DNA of 64,000 bases from NCBI GenBank assembly GCA_902517565.1, contig CABYCU010000004.1, forward strand, positions 27,514 to 91,513, read 5' to 3'. Below, in pieces: positions 47,179 through 57,493 of the stretch. Origin of the DNA: an uncultured SAR86 cluster bacterium (GTDB lineage Bacteria; Pseudomonadota; Gammaproteobacteria; Magnimaribacterales; Magnimaribacteraceae). Position 1 is the stretch's first letter; every line of letters starts with the position of its first letter. The translations under genes and the position numbers were made by a program. Under the pieces are notes generated by a model. It was given only the letters and a program-made list of their open reading frames with translations, did not search any database and was not told the DNA's origin.

Positions 47179-47927
47179 TGAGCGCAGCGGTAATACCTGT
47201 AGCACAAATTAAAACAATAACGATGAGTATTTATCGTTACGATCCTACTGTGGATAAGAAACCATATATGCAGGATGTTGTAATAGAAATACCCACCGAT
47301 AAAGACATCATGGTCTTAGATGCCCTCCATCTAGCAAAGGCACAAGAACCTTCTTTATCATATAGAAGATCATGTAGAGAAGGTGTTTGTGGATCAGATG
47401 GGATGAATATCAATGGCAAGAATGGCCTTGCCTGTGTAACACCACTATCTGACGTTATAAAAAGGAATAAAATCACTCTTCGTCCAATGCCTGGTCTTCC
47501 TGTTGTGAGGGATTTGATAGTAGATATGAAGCAGTTCTTTGATCAACTTGAAAAGGTAAAACCTTATTTGATAACTAAAAGTGATTCACCAGATATTGAA
47601 AGAAAGCAGACGCCCGAAGATAGAGAAGAGCTAGATGGTCTTTACGAATGCATACTTTGTGGTTGTTGCTCAACTTCATGTCCTTCTTTTTGGTGGAACC
47701 CAGACAAATTTCTTGGTCCTGCTGCTTTACTGCAGTCTTGGAGATTTATTGCCGATACTCGCGATGAAGCAACTGAAGAAAGGCTTGACGACTTGGAAGA
47801 TGCATTTAGTCTATATAGATGCCATGGAATTATGAACTGCGTATCTGTTTGTCCGAAAGGTTTAAATCCCACTGAAGCAATCTCAAATATTAGAAATAAA
47901 TTACTCACTAGAGAAAAATCTAAGTAA
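47178..47927 (+). CDS. sdhB: Succinate dehydrogenase iron-sulfur subunit
   Basis: SCREGVCGSDGMNINGKNGLAC, CILCGCCSTSCPSFWWN, CVSVCPKGLNP. Confidence 0.98.
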   Translation: MSAAVIPVAQIKTITMSIYRYDPTVDKKPYMQDVVIEIPTDKDIMVLDALHLAKAQEPSLSYRRSCREGVCGSDGMNINGKNGLACVTPLSDVIKRNKITLRPMPGLPVVRDLIVDMKQFFDQLEKVKPYLITKSDSPDIERKQTPEDREELDGLYECILCGCCSTSCPSFWWNPDKFLGPAALLQSWRFIADTRDEATEERLDDLEDAFSLYRCHGIMNCVSVCPKGLNPTEAISNIRNKLLTREKSK

Positions 47928-48035
47928 TATTCCTTTTCTTACTTTCAGACTCCTAAGTTCTTCATTTATCCTCTACAATGTTTGTCAAGAGTGACATGTT
48001 AGGGGGCTGTAAATTTTGAGTTTTAGGGAGAAAAA

Positions 48036-49208
48036 ATGAATCTGCACGAATACCAATCTAAACAACTATTCAGAGAATACAAAATATCTGTATCAGAAGG
48101 TTTAGCTGCAGCTTCAGTAGAAGAAGCAGAAAAAATAGCTAAGTCTTTAAATGTGAATAAATGGGTTGTGAAAGCTCAAGTTCATGCCGGAGGAAGAGGA
48201 AAGGCAGGAGGTGTTGAAGTTGTAGACAGCATTGAAAAAGTAAAAGAATTTGCTGATAAATGGTTAGGACAAAATCTAGTTACTTTTCAAACTGATGAAA
48301 AGGGCCAACCTGTGAACGAGATACTGATAGAAACGTGCACTGAAATTGATAAAGAACTTTATCTAGGGGCTGTTATAGATAGAGCTTCTCAAAGATTGGT
48401 TGTTATGGCATCAACTGAAGGAGGCGTGAATATAGAAGAGGTCGCTGAAGAAACTCCTGAAAAGATATTCAAAGCAGAAATAGATCCCATTACAGGTCCT
48501 AAACTATCACAAGCAACAGATCTTTCAGATAGGCTTGGATTAAATCAAACTCAGACCTCTCAATTTCAAGAAATATTCGATGGCTTGATAAAACTTTTTA
48601 TAGAGAAAGACTTATCCCTGGTCGAAGTTAACCCTCTTGTTATAACTTCTTCTGGAGACTTAATTTGCTTAGATGCAAAGATAAATGTAGATAGTAATGC
48701 TATTTATAGGCAAGATCAGATTGCAGCTTTGAGGGATCCATCCCAAGAAGACCAAAGAGAAGCTAAAGCTGCTGAGTGGGATTTAAGTTATGTTGCTTTA
48801 GACGGATCTATAGGCTGCATGGTCAATGGTGCAGGATTGGCTATGGGCACCATGGATATAATAAAACTGCATGGGGGAGAACCTGCAAATTTCCTAGATG
48901 TAGGTGGCACAGCTGATTCTAAGAGAGTCGCTGAAGCTTTTAAGATCATTCTTTCAGATAAGAATGTCAACACAGTTTTAATCAATATATTTGGAGGAAT
49001 AGTTAGATGTGATGTTATAGCTAACGGGATAGTTGAAGCTTTAACTGTCATGGGAGTATCAGTCCCCGTAGTTGTTAGATTGGAAGGAAACAGTGCTGAA
49101 AAAGGCTTAAGAATTCTTGATCAGTGTGAACTTAATATTATTCCGGCGTCTAATTTAGAAGAAGCTGCTAGCTTGGCTGTAAAAGCTTCGACAGGAGATA
49201 TTGCATGA
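48036..49208 (+). CDS. sucC: Succinyl-CoA synthetase beta subunit
   Basis: [47 protein letters not shown]. Confidence 0.98.
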   Translation: MNLHEYQSKQLFREYKISVSEGLAAASVEEAEKIAKSLNVNKWVVKAQVHAGGRGKAGGVEVVDSIEKVKEFADKWLGQNLVTFQTDEKGQPVNEILIETCTEIDKELYLGAVIDRASQRLVVMASTEGGVNIEEVAEETPEKIFKAEIDPITGPKLSQATDLSDRLGLNQTQTSQFQEIFDGLIKLFIEKDLSLVEVNPLVITSSGDLICLDAKINVDSNAIYRQDQIAALRDPSQEDQREAKAAEWDLSYVALDGSIGCMVNGAGLAMGTMDIIKLHGGEPANFLDVGGTADSKRVAEAFKIILSDKNVNTVLINIFGGIVRCDVIANGIVEALTVMGVSVPVVVRLEGNSAEKGLRILDQCELNIIPASNLEEAASLAVKASTGDIA

Positions 49209-50077
49209 GCATTCTTATTGATAAAACTACAAAAGTTATTTGCCAGGGCTTTACTGGTGGCCAAGCCACTCAACACTGTATTCAGTGCATTGATTATGGA
49301 ACCGCTTTGGTTGGAGGAGTTACTCCTGGAAAAGGAGGGCAAACTCATTTAGATCTTCCTGTATTTAATACTGTTAAAGAAGCTGTGGAAAATACAGACG
49401 CAACAGCTAGCTTAATTTTTGTGCCAGCAAGGTTTTGTAAGTCATCAATCCTTGAAGCGGCTGAATCAGGTATTTCCTTGATTGTATGCATCACTGAAGG
49501 TATTCCAATAATTGATATGTTAGAAGTAAAAGCAAAATGTGATGATCTTGGAGTTAGGTTAATAGGGCCAAATTGTCCAGGAATTATTACACCAGGCGAA
49601 TCTAAGATGGGTATTATGCCTGGAGATATACATTTACCAGGCAGAGTAGGTATTATCTCTAGATCTGGAACTTTGACCTATGAGGCAGTAAAACAAACAT
49701 CTGACCTCGGCTTTGGCCAGACTAGTTGTGTTGGAATAGGTGGTGACCCAATACCGGGAACAAGCTTTATAGATGTTCTAGATTTATTTGAAAATGATAG
49801 TTCCACTGAAGCTATTGTCATGGTCGGTGAAATAGGCGGAACTGCCGAAGAGGCAGCTGCTGAATTTATTCAATCCAATGTAACTAAACCAGTTGTTTCT
49901 TATATTGCCGGTGTTACCGCTCCTCCTGGAAAAAGAATGGGGCATGCTGGAGCTATAATTGCAGGAGGTAAAGGTACTGCAGATGATAAATTTAAAGCGC
50001 TTGAAGCTGCAGGTGTTCATACAGTTAAAAGTCCTGCAGATATAGGGAAAGGTATTGCAGAGGTGACAGGATGGTAG
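49205..50077 (+). CDS. sucD: Succinyl-CoA synthetase alpha subunit
   Basis: [62 protein letters not shown]. Confidence 0.98.
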   Translation: MSILIDKTTKVICQGFTGGQATQHCIQCIDYGTALVGGVTPGKGGQTHLDLPVFNTVKEAVENTDATASLIFVPARFCKSSILEAAESGISLIVCITEGIPIIDMLEVKAKCDDLGVRLIGPNCPGIITPGESKMGIMPGDIHLPGRVGIISRSGTLTYEAVKQTSDLGFGQTSCVGIGGDPIPGTSFIDVLDLFENDSSTEAIVMVGEIGGTAEEAAAEFIQSNVTKPVVSYIAGVTAPPGKRMGHAGAIIAGGKGTADDKFKALEAAGVHTVKSPADIGKGIAEVTGW

Positions 50078-50904
50078 AGAACTTTAAACATTTAAGAGTT
50101 GAAGATAATGGTCATTACATAATCTGTTATTTATCTAATCCACCTACTCATACCTTAACTTCTTCGGGAGTAGCAGAGATTCATGAACTCTTAGACCTTG
50201 TAGAAAAAAGAAAGGATTTAAGAGTTTTAGCTTTTACGGGAGAAGGCAAAGGAGTATTTATAAAACATTATGAAGTTGGTGAATTGGCAGATTCTGCAGA
50301 AAAAAACCTAGAATCTACAGAAACAAAAAAAGATACAGAAGAGCTCCATGCCTTTCATAAAATGCTATTACGTCTTAGGGATTTAGAAGCAATAGTAGTT
50401 GCGGGAATAAATGGAAGTACTGCAGGAGGTGGGTGCGAGTTCTCTTTGGGATGCGACTTAAGAATCATGTCGGAAGGAGACTATTTAATTGGTCTTCCAG
50501 AAACTTCTGTTGGTATACTTCCTGGAGGTGGTGGTACGCAGCGATTATCAAGGCTTATAGGATCTTCAAGAGCACTAGATTTAATTCTTCATGCTAAATT
50601 ACTTACATCAGACGAAGCTCATAATTTAGGAATTATCAATAAGCTAATTCCTGAAGAAAAATTTGAGGATGAGCTTGCAGCTTACTGCAAAGATCTTGCA
50701 AATCGGGCACCAATTGCTTTAAGTCAGGTAAAAAAAATCATTCATCAGGGTCTGGAAATGACCTTAGAAGAGAGTTTACTTCTAGAGCAAAAAGCCTTTG
50801 ACGTCACGATGAACTCTAAAGACGCGGCAACAGCTATGAGATCTTTGCTAAATTCTCAGGAGAATATTGAGAACGTATTAGAATTTAAATGGGAAGGAGA
50901 ATAG
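50071..50904 (+). CDS. Enoyl-CoA hydratase/isomerase family protein
   Basis: [47 protein letters not shown] crotonase motifs. Confidence 0.93.
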   Translation: MVENFKHLRVEDNGHYIICYLSNPPTHTLTSSGVAEIHELLDLVEKRKDLRVLAFTGEGKGVFIKHYEVGELADSAEKNLESTETKKDTEELHAFHKMLLRLRDLEAIVVAGINGSTAGGGCEFSLGCDLRIMSEGDYLIGLPETSVGILPGGGGTQRLSRLIGSSRALDLILHAKLLTSDEAHNLGIINKLIPEEKFEDELAAYCKDLANRAPIALSQVKKIIHQGLEMTLEESLLLEQKAFDVTMNSKDAATAMRSLLNSQENIENVLEFKWEGE

Positions 50905-51927
50905 TTATTCCTCTGCTACTCTAATAAGCTGTTTTCCAAAATTCTTTCCACTTAAAACGTCTCTAAGACCCTGCGGCGCATTTTCAAAACCTTCTGTAAT
51001 TGTTTCTTCATATTTAATTTTGCCTTCAGATATCCATTGAGATAATTCTTCAGTAGCTTCTCTCCATTCTTTAAACCATTCTGTAACCACAAAAAATCTA
51101 TGTTCAGGAGCGGGATCAACAGCACCAAAAATATGAAATGGTGTTTCTTCTTTAGTCATATCTTCAGAGTTATAAGCTGATATAAATCCGCAAATAGGAA
51201 CACGTGATCCTTCATTCAGAAGATTAGCAACTGCCTTACTTACAGGACCTCCTACATTTTCAAAATAAATATCAATCCCATCCGGACAAGCTTTAGTTAA
51301 GTCTTCTTGGATGTTGCCTGCTTTGTAGTCGACGCATTCGTCAAAACCCAGTTCATCTTTAACATAAGAACATTTCTTCTCACCACCAGCCACTCCGACA
51401 ACTCTGCAGCCCAAAATTTTTCCCATCTGCCCAACAACCGTCCCTACAGCTCCTGATGCAGCAGAAACCACTATAGTTTCACCTGATTTGGGTAAGCCAA
51501 CCCTTAAGAGACCAAAATAAGCTGTTCTTCCGGGCATGCCAACTGTTCCTAGATATGTTTGAAGAGGCACCTTAGACGGATCTGCTTTAAATAACGCAGG
51601 CTCTTCATCGCTCGCAATAATGTAAGTTTGCCATCCTTTGTGAACGCAAAGATAGTCACCCTTCATATATTTATCTGATTCACTTTCTACGACAACTCCA
51701 ACAGACTCACCAGTCATAGGTTCTCCCAAAGCAGCAGGATCAGCATAAGACTCTCCGTCATTCATTCTTCCTCTCATGTAAGGATCAATTGATAGGTAAA
51801 GTATTTTTATTAACACTTCCCCTTTCTTAAGAGGACGAACTTCTTCTTCATTTAGTTTCCAGCATTCGTCTCCAGGCATGCCTTTTGGTCTTTGATCAAG
51901 TAACCATTGTTGATTTATATATGTCAT
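50905..51927 (-). CDS. NADP-dependent oxidoreductase (MDR superfamily, CurA-like)
   Basis: LSIDPYMRGRMND, ETIVVSAASGAVGTVVGQMGKILGCRVVGVAGG, VDYKAGN, YFENVGG. Confidence 0.93.
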   Translation of the reverse strand: MTYINQQWLLDQRPKGMPGDECWKLNEEEVRPLKKGEVLIKILYLSIDPYMRGRMNDGESYADPAALGEPMTGESVGVVVESESDKYMKGDYLCVHKGWQTYIIASDEEPALFKADPSKVPLQTYLGTVGMPGRTAYFGLLRVGLPKSGETIVVSAASGAVGTVVGQMGKILGCRVVGVAGGEKKCSYVKDELGFDECVDYKAGNIQEDLTKACPDGIDIYFENVGGPVSKAVANLLNEGSRVPICGFISAYNSEDMTKEETPFHIFGAVDPAPEHRFFVVTEWFKEWREATEELSQWISEGKIKYEETITEGFENAPQGLRDVLSGKNFGKQLIRVAEE

Positions 51928-51940
51928 TAACTTCTCCTAT

Positions 51941-52177
51941 TTAAATTATATTCTTATCTTTCTTTTGAACAACAAAATAAAGACTCTGTTTGGTGATTTC
52001 TTTCTCAATAAGTTTGTGGCCTAGAAAATCACAAAATTTCTCTACATCTCTTTCGGTGCTGATATCTGTAGCATTGAGATGTATGCAGTCTCCCGGATTA
52101 GATTCTTTAATTGCTTTATGAAGCAGCATAATCGGCTCTGGGCATTTTAACCCTTTAGCATCTATATCAATTTTCAT
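51941..52177 (-). CDS. tusA: TusA family sulfurtransferase
   Basis: IDAKGLKCPEPIMLLHKAIKE (CPxP) motif. Confidence 0.92.
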   Translation of the reverse strand: MKIDIDAKGLKCPEPIMLLHKAIKESNPGDCIHLNATDISTERDVEKFCDFLGHKLIEKEITKQSLYFVVQKKDKNII

Positions 52178-53552
52178 TAATGAACATCGTTGAAATTTTT
52201 CTCACCCTTCTTACCATAAGTATTGCTGCAACCAATAAACCTGCTGCCATGCCTGTCCACATTCCTACAGCCCCCATTTGCTCAGTAATGATATCTGTAA
52301 TGGCAAGGACTATACCTAAAGGTAAACCTACACCCCAATATGAAACCGCCATTATTTTCATAGGACCAAACGTATCTTTATAGCCCCGCATACTTCCAAT
52401 ACTTGCCATTGCAAGTCCATCGGCTACTTGGAAGAAAGCAGCAAAACCCAGAAGCACCACTGCAAGCGCAACAACTTCAGGGTTATCATTGAGAAGAGTT
52501 GCTAAAAGTTCAGCATTTAAGACAATCATTACACTCATGAAAAGCCCACAAATAGTTGCTAGCCTTAATGAAAAGTAAGAGCTGTACTTAGCTCCCTTCA
52601 TATTATTTGCTCCTACATTATTTCCAACTCTCACTGCAGCAGCATTACCTATAGATAAAGGAACCATGAAAAATAAACCTCCAAGGGTTAGGGCAATTCC
52701 ATTTGCTGCTATAACTTCACTACCAAATCTACCCAAAATAATTCCCGCACCGCTGAACATACTCAGTTCAATAAAGTTGCCAAGTCCGACAGGAATGCCT
52801 CCTATAAGAATTTCTTTAAGTTTTTGTATATTAGGTAAGTCGAATCTGGAGAAAAATTCTGTACCAAATGCTGATTCGTACTTTAAGTATATGATGAGCA
52901 AGACAAATGTAGTCCATGTACCTATAACTGCAGAGAGGCCGGCACCTTTAGCACCCATTTCGGGGAAACCAAAATTACCATATATGAAAGTGTAATTACC
53001 AATTATGGCTATTAACAGCATCAGAACATTTAATAAAGTTATAGGAAGTGGCCTTGTTACACCTTCGCACAATGAACGTAAAGGTTGGCTTAACATGATT
53101 GCAGGCAAGGCGAAGATAAAATAACTTAGATATTCTTCAGAATATCTAATGATAGATGGATCAACCTTGGCAATAGTTAAAATTACGGATGCTTGCGACA
53201 AGATAAACATTCCAAATAAAACAATAGGTAAGGATAGCCATACAGCCTGTCTAACGAGTGGTCCAATATCTTTAAGGCTTTTTGCACCATAAAGCTGAGC
53301 AACCATAGGAGTTACGAAAAATAGAACGCCGCCAATACCAACCATTACTGGAAACCATAAATTTCCTGCCAACATAATGCCAGCTTGCACATCAGTAGAA
53401 TAATTCCCACTTTGCACAACTGAATTAATTTGAATTAGTTGCAAAGCTAATTGGGTGAGGAACATTGGTATAGCTAGCTTGAAAAAGCTAGAAGCTTCAC
53501 TTGCTGCTCTTCTAGAAAAAAGCGTATTTTTTGAGTCCAAGGGTTGTTCCAT
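52167..53552 (-). CDS. MATE family efflux transporter
   Basis: About 12 TM segments, [38 protein letters not shown]; start set at MEQPLDSK (53552). Confidence 0.92.
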   Translation of the reverse strand: MEQPLDSKNTLFSRRAASEASSFFKLAIPMFLTQLALQLIQINSVVQSGNYSTDVQAGIMLAGNLWFPVMVGIGGVLFFVTPMVAQLYGAKSLKDIGPLVRQAVWLSLPIVLFGMFILSQASVILTIAKVDPSIIRYSEEYLSYFIFALPAIMLSQPLRSLCEGVTRPLPITLLNVLMLLIAIIGNYTFIYGNFGFPEMGAKGAGLSAVIGTWTTFVLLIIYLKYESAFGTEFFSRFDLPNIQKLKEILIGGIPVGLGNFIELSMFSGAGIILGRFGSEVIAANGIALTLGGLFFMVPLSIGNAAAVRVGNNVGANNMKGAKYSSYFSLRLATICGLFMSVMIVLNAELLATLLNDNPEVVALAVVLLGFAAFFQVADGLAMASIGSMRGYKDTFGPMKIMAVSYWGVGLPLGIVLAITDIITEQMGAVGMWTGMAAGLLVAAILMVRRVRKISTMFINEN

Positions 53553-54314
53553 AGAAGGCGCGTATCTTATCATGTACGTTGGAGGCAAGATATTAGAAAA
53601 GATCACAGACCATATTGGCTGAAAAAGCTATTTGCTAAATATAATAATTTTTATGTAGATAATTATTTAGCACCTCAATTTGAATATTTTGGTAAGGGTC
53701 ATAACGTGATGGGTGCCAAATATTTTGACATCTATGGGAGTAATATTTCTATAGGGGACTATCCAACTATGGTTGCCTCGCCAGATAATTACATACATCT
53801 AACTACATGGAATTTAGAAGATCATGAAGGAGAAATAAATATTGGTAAGTATTGTTTACTTACTCCTGGAGTGAGAATTGCATCTGCTTCATCAATCACT
53901 ATTGGAGACGGTTGTATGTTTGCAAATAGTGCTTATATATCAGACGCAGATTGGCATGGCATTTATGATAGAGCTATTCCTGTAGGCAAGACAAGTCCAA
54001 TAACTCTAGAAGAAAATGTTTGGATAGGTGACAGAGCAGTAGTAGGAAAAGGAGTTACCATAGGCAAAAATAGTATAGTGGCTGCTGGATCAGTAGTTGT
54101 TAAAGATGTCCCAGCTGATGTTGTTGTAGGAGGAAATCCTGCAAGAGTTATTAAAGAACTTGACCCTTCTGTGGATGGAGTAACAAGGATGAAGCTTTTT
54201 GAAGATCCTAAAGGTCTTGCAAATCTATACGACCAAATTGATCTTTATACCTTAAAAGAAAATACTGTTATCAATTACCTAAAGAGTATTTTTAAAAGAA
54301 ACAAAACACACTAA
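53544..54314 (+). CDS. Hexapeptide-repeat (left-handed beta-helix) acyltransferase
   Basis: [41 protein letters not shown]...[45 protein letters not shown]; start (TTG 53544) uncertain. Confidence 0.88.
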   Translation: MFHRRRVSYHVRWRQDIRKDHRPYWLKKLFAKYNNFYVDNYLAPQFEYFGKGHNVMGAKYFDIYGSNISIGDYPTMVASPDNYIHLTTWNLEDHEGEINIGKYCLLTPGVRIASASSITIGDGCMFANSAYISDADWHGIYDRAIPVGKTSPITLEENVWIGDRAVVGKGVTIGKNSIVAAGSVVVKDVPADVVVGGNPARVIKELDPSVDGVTRMKLFEDPKGLANLYDQIDLYTLKENTVINYLKSIFKRNKTH

Positions 54315-54472
54315 TTACGGAAAAATTACTCTAGACATTTTGCACTTGCATCTATATTGTTTATTCAAGTATTAAGTATTTTGAGAGAGTTGGGGAGCAT
54401 TCTTAAAATGTAACTTAAATTTTTAACTGATTCTTGATACTAGTTATTGAGAATCTTATTTGGAGAGTATTA

Positions 54473-55228
54473 ATGACCAACTCAATCAAGATATTTCTAG
54501 TATCTATTCTTTCAATTTCATTTTCTTTATCAGCCTATTCGGATGATACGCCGCCAGCTTTCATTCCTTTAGAAGGTTACGCTTGTAATTTTTCAAAAGG
54601 GAAGGATATGGATGATCTTTATAAAGTTGTGGATAAATGGAATGACTATATAGATGAAGGTGGCACGCAATATAACTCATGGGTGTTTACACCATTTTAT
54701 TTCAGTGAAGAGGAAGCTGCTGATGTTTATTGGATAGGAGTCTCACCAACATGGGAAGAGATGCTCAAAACGGATGAACATATGGCAGAACCCGAAGGAC
54801 AAAAACTTCAAGCTGAATTTAATAGAGTCTCTCCTTGTTTCGATCATACAAATTGGGGCTATGAAGATGTAAGAAACGGTTCTGATTCTGACGATGATGG
54901 GGTGGTTACTTTGATGTGGTGTGATCTAACGGAAGGCGCAACTAGAGATCAGGTACTAGCAGCCGATAAAAAATATAATGAATATATGGACTCAACAGAT
55001 TCATCTGCTGGAGCTGGTAGATGGTGGCCGGGTTCAGGCATACCTACAAGATTTACTGCAGACTTTCTTTGGGGCGTAGGCGTAGATAGCCTTGCTGAAT
55101 GGGGAAGAGGAGCAGATAGGGCAGTAAATGGCGGGGGTAATCAAGCCATGCAATCTATATACGGCGATTTAATGACATGCAGTAATCGAGCTGTATATAC
55201 AGTTAAAGCGGCTAGAACCTCTAACTAG
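54473..55228 (+). CDS. Secreted tandem-domain Cys protein, paralogue 1 of cluster
   Basis: Signal peptide; YACNFSKGKDMDDLYKVVDKWNDYID...; SAGAGRWWPGSGIP; LMTCSNRAVYTVKAART. Start set at MTNSIKIFLVS. Confidence 0.85.
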   Translation: MTNSIKIFLVSILSISFSLSAYSDDTPPAFIPLEGYACNFSKGKDMDDLYKVVDKWNDYIDEGGTQYNSWVFTPFYFSEEEAADVYWIGVSPTWEEMLKTDEHMAEPEGQKLQAEFNRVSPCFDHTNWGYEDVRNGSDSDDDGVVTLMWCDLTEGATRDQVLAADKKYNEYMDSTDSSAGAGRWWPGSGIPTRFTADFLWGVGVDSLAEWGRGADRAVNGGGNQAMQSIYGDLMTCSNRAVYTVKAARTSN

Positions 55229-55237
55229 GAAAAAGAC

Positions 55238-55939
55238 ATGAAAAAATTATTTAAAACTTTATTAATTGGTCTTTTTACTATGGCAATTAATGCAGAAGGG
55301 GGATTAAGCGTAATAACGATTAATACAGATGATGCTGCTGGGTATGTTTCTTGGCTGAAGGAAAATAGTCCTTTATTCGCAAATGCATGGGGCGATAACG
55401 TAGCTTCATCAGGGATTTGTTCTCCTATTTCCGGCGGAGAGCAGGAAGGTAATCATTATGTTTGGAATTTAGGACCTAGTCTTGCAGCAACAATGTCTGC
55501 TGTTCCTGGAAATGATTCAAGCACTGCTAATGCCATTCGTAAGATATCAAAAAAACGAACAGTTGAACGCAGAGATATTTACGAAGTCTTGAAACAAACT
55601 TCTCAAGTTAGTACGGCAGGACAAACTTCAGCTCAATATAATTTGCTTTCTACACCTTCCAATGTAAATGATTATATTGAAGCAGTTACTGCTATGGAGG
55701 CAGCTGCAGCTAGTAATGGATTCTCAGATGTGGAAATAGCTGTTTTTTCAGCTTCCGGGGCAGGAGATAGAGCTGGAATGGTAATGGCAAGCGTTCAAGC
55801 TCCTTCAACTGAAAGGTTAGGTTTATTTCTAGGAGCTAGAGATTCAGATTGGATGTCAGAAGCCATGAAAGATTTTTCTAATTTAAGAACACCAGAGTAT
55901 GAATGGCTTCTAAATTGTGAAGTTATCTACAGTAATTAA
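55238..55939 (+). CDS. Secreted hypothetical protein, divergent member of cluster
   Basis: Signal peptide MKKLFKTLLIGLFTMAINAEGG; C-terminal EWLLNCEVIYSN resembles paralogue C-termini. Confidence 0.75.
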   Translation: MKKLFKTLLIGLFTMAINAEGGLSVITINTDDAAGYVSWLKENSPLFANAWGDNVASSGICSPISGGEQEGNHYVWNLGPSLAATMSAVPGNDSSTANAIRKISKKRTVERRDIYEVLKQTSQVSTAGQTSAQYNLLSTPSNVNDYIEAVTAMEAAAASNGFSDVEIAVFSASGAGDRAGMVMASVQAPSTERLGLFLGARDSDWMSEAMKDFSNLRTPEYEWLLNCEVIYSN

Positions 55940-55954
55940 AAAAAGGTAAAAAAT

Positions 55955-56707
55955 ATGAAAAAATTAAATATAGTATTAGCGCTTCTAATTTCTATTTCTG
56001 TATCGGGAGTTAATGCTAATGATGATCAACCTTCTTTTTTTCCAATTGAAGGTGTTCAATGCAAATTTAATGCAGGTAAGGGCTTCGAAGATCTAGAGAG
56101 AGTTGTTGCAAAATGGAATAAATATATGGATCAAAGTGTCGCTGAAGGAAATCCAGACTATACAGCTTATCTCTTAACTCCTTATATGGTGAATGAGTCT
56201 GAAATAGATTTAGATTTTGTCTGGTTAGGAATGTGGTCTAATTTCTCTGATCTAAGAGGTATCACTCAATATTTTTCTGAAGCTTCAGAAATTGAAAGAG
56301 ATTTCAATGACTTGAGTACTTGCAAGACTAGGCAATTGGCCCCAACTCTCCAAGTTAGAGACCTTAAAGTTTCTGCACATAATGCTGAAGGAAATATAGT
56401 TCAATTAAGGTCTTGTAGTAATGTTGGTACTGTACAAGAGACTTTAGCTGCATATCAGGAATTCAATCAAAGAATGGATAAGATAGGTTCTGATATGGGA
56501 ATCTGGCTTTTAGCTAAGGGTCCTGGCTCAGCTACTAATGCTGATTATGATTTTATGCAAATGAGTGTAAGCACGGCAGAAGTCTACGGCAATACTCTAG
56601 AAGCTGCATGGAATGGACAAGCTTTTCAAGGTATGCAAATCGCAGATAAAATTGATTGCGGACCTTCTAGAGTATATCTAGGAAGAGGCCTTAGGACTAA
56701 CGATTAA
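55955..56707 (+). CDS. Secreted tandem-domain Cys protein, paralogue 2
   Basis: Signal peptide; VNANDDQPSFFPIEGVQCKFNAGKGFEDLERVVAKWNKYMD; KIDCGPSRVYLGRGLRTN. Confidence 0.85.
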   Translation: MKKLNIVLALLISISVSGVNANDDQPSFFPIEGVQCKFNAGKGFEDLERVVAKWNKYMDQSVAEGNPDYTAYLLTPYMVNESEIDLDFVWLGMWSNFSDLRGITQYFSEASEIERDFNDLSTCKTRQLAPTLQVRDLKVSAHNAEGNIVQLRSCSNVGTVQETLAAYQEFNQRMDKIGSDMGIWLLAKGPGSATNADYDFMQMSVSTAEVYGNTLEAAWNGQAFQGMQIADKIDCGPSRVYLGRGLRTND

Positions 56708-56721
56708 GTAAGGAGGATATT

Positions 56722-57492
56722 ATGAAGAACCTATTAACGATTCTTTTTTGTTCAATACTAACTCTAGGTAATTTATCTGCCGATGATCATGTCATTTCTT
56801 ACGGGATGGAGGGTTATCAATGTAATTACAAGGATGATGTGAATTTTGATGATTTGGTTTCTTTTATGCAAGATGATTTAAATCCTTATGCAGACGAAAA
56901 CTGGCCTGTTCCTTATAGTGGATTCTATCTAACTCCATTTTTAAGATCAGGTGACGAAGTATCATTTGATGTAGGTTGGGTAGGTTTTACGAATAATCAT
57001 AAAGATATGGGCAGAGTACAAGATTCTTGGTTTTCTGATGAAGCCTCTGAAACATTTGCAAAATGGGAATCTTTAACTGACTGTTCTTCACAAGGCTACT
57101 ACATGGCTATTGAAGCTAGAACACCTACAATTCAGTTTGTTGAAGGGGAGAATACATTTTGGGCCATAAGAAGTTGTTCTCTTAATGAAGGAAAATCTGT
57201 TCAAGACCTTTTAGCCAGTGATAAGGAATGGAATGAATATATGAATAAGTTAGGTCATACAGGCGGAGTTTGGAGGTGGGTACCAGTTGCCGGTACTTCA
57301 AATGCATCTGAAAGTGACTTTCTCATGAATATCTCTTTTAATTCATGGGAGGAATACGGATCAATACAGGATGATTCTTTTTGGGGTGTTACCGAACAAC
57401 CTGAAAGTGTTATAAGTTGTGATAATCCAAGAGTTTACACAGCCTTTAACGCTAGAAATCGTCCATTTAATGAAGAAACAAATGAGGAATAA
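56722..57492 (+). CDS. Secreted tandem-domain Cys protein, paralogue 3
   Basis: Signal peptide; SADDHVISYGMEGYQCNY; RSCSLNEGKSVQDLLASDKEWNEYMNKLGHTGGVWRWVP; VISCDNPRVYTAFNAR. Confidence 0.87.
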   Translation: MKNLLTILFCSILTLGNLSADDHVISYGMEGYQCNYKDDVNFDDLVSFMQDDLNPYADENWPVPYSGFYLTPFLRSGDEVSFDVGWVGFTNNHKDMGRVQDSWFSDEASETFAKWESLTDCSSQGYYMAIEARTPTIQFVEGENTFWAIRSCSLNEGKSVQDLLASDKEWNEYMNKLGHTGGVWRWVPVAGTSNASESDFLMNISFNSWEEYGSIQDDSFWGVTEQPESVISCDNPRVYTAFNARNRPFNEETNEE

Positions 57493-57493
57493 A

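Noticed and set aside
52180-52995. Plus-strand ORFs 52180-52383 and 52666-52995 inside the MATE gene
   Set aside because: Complement of conserved transmembrane coding sequence; low-complexity translations without domain signal
57419-57493. Upstream-extended start of the 57494 gene as annotated by the ORF track
   Set aside because: Extension overlaps the preceding CDS; the start at 57494 gives a clean signal peptide like its paralogues
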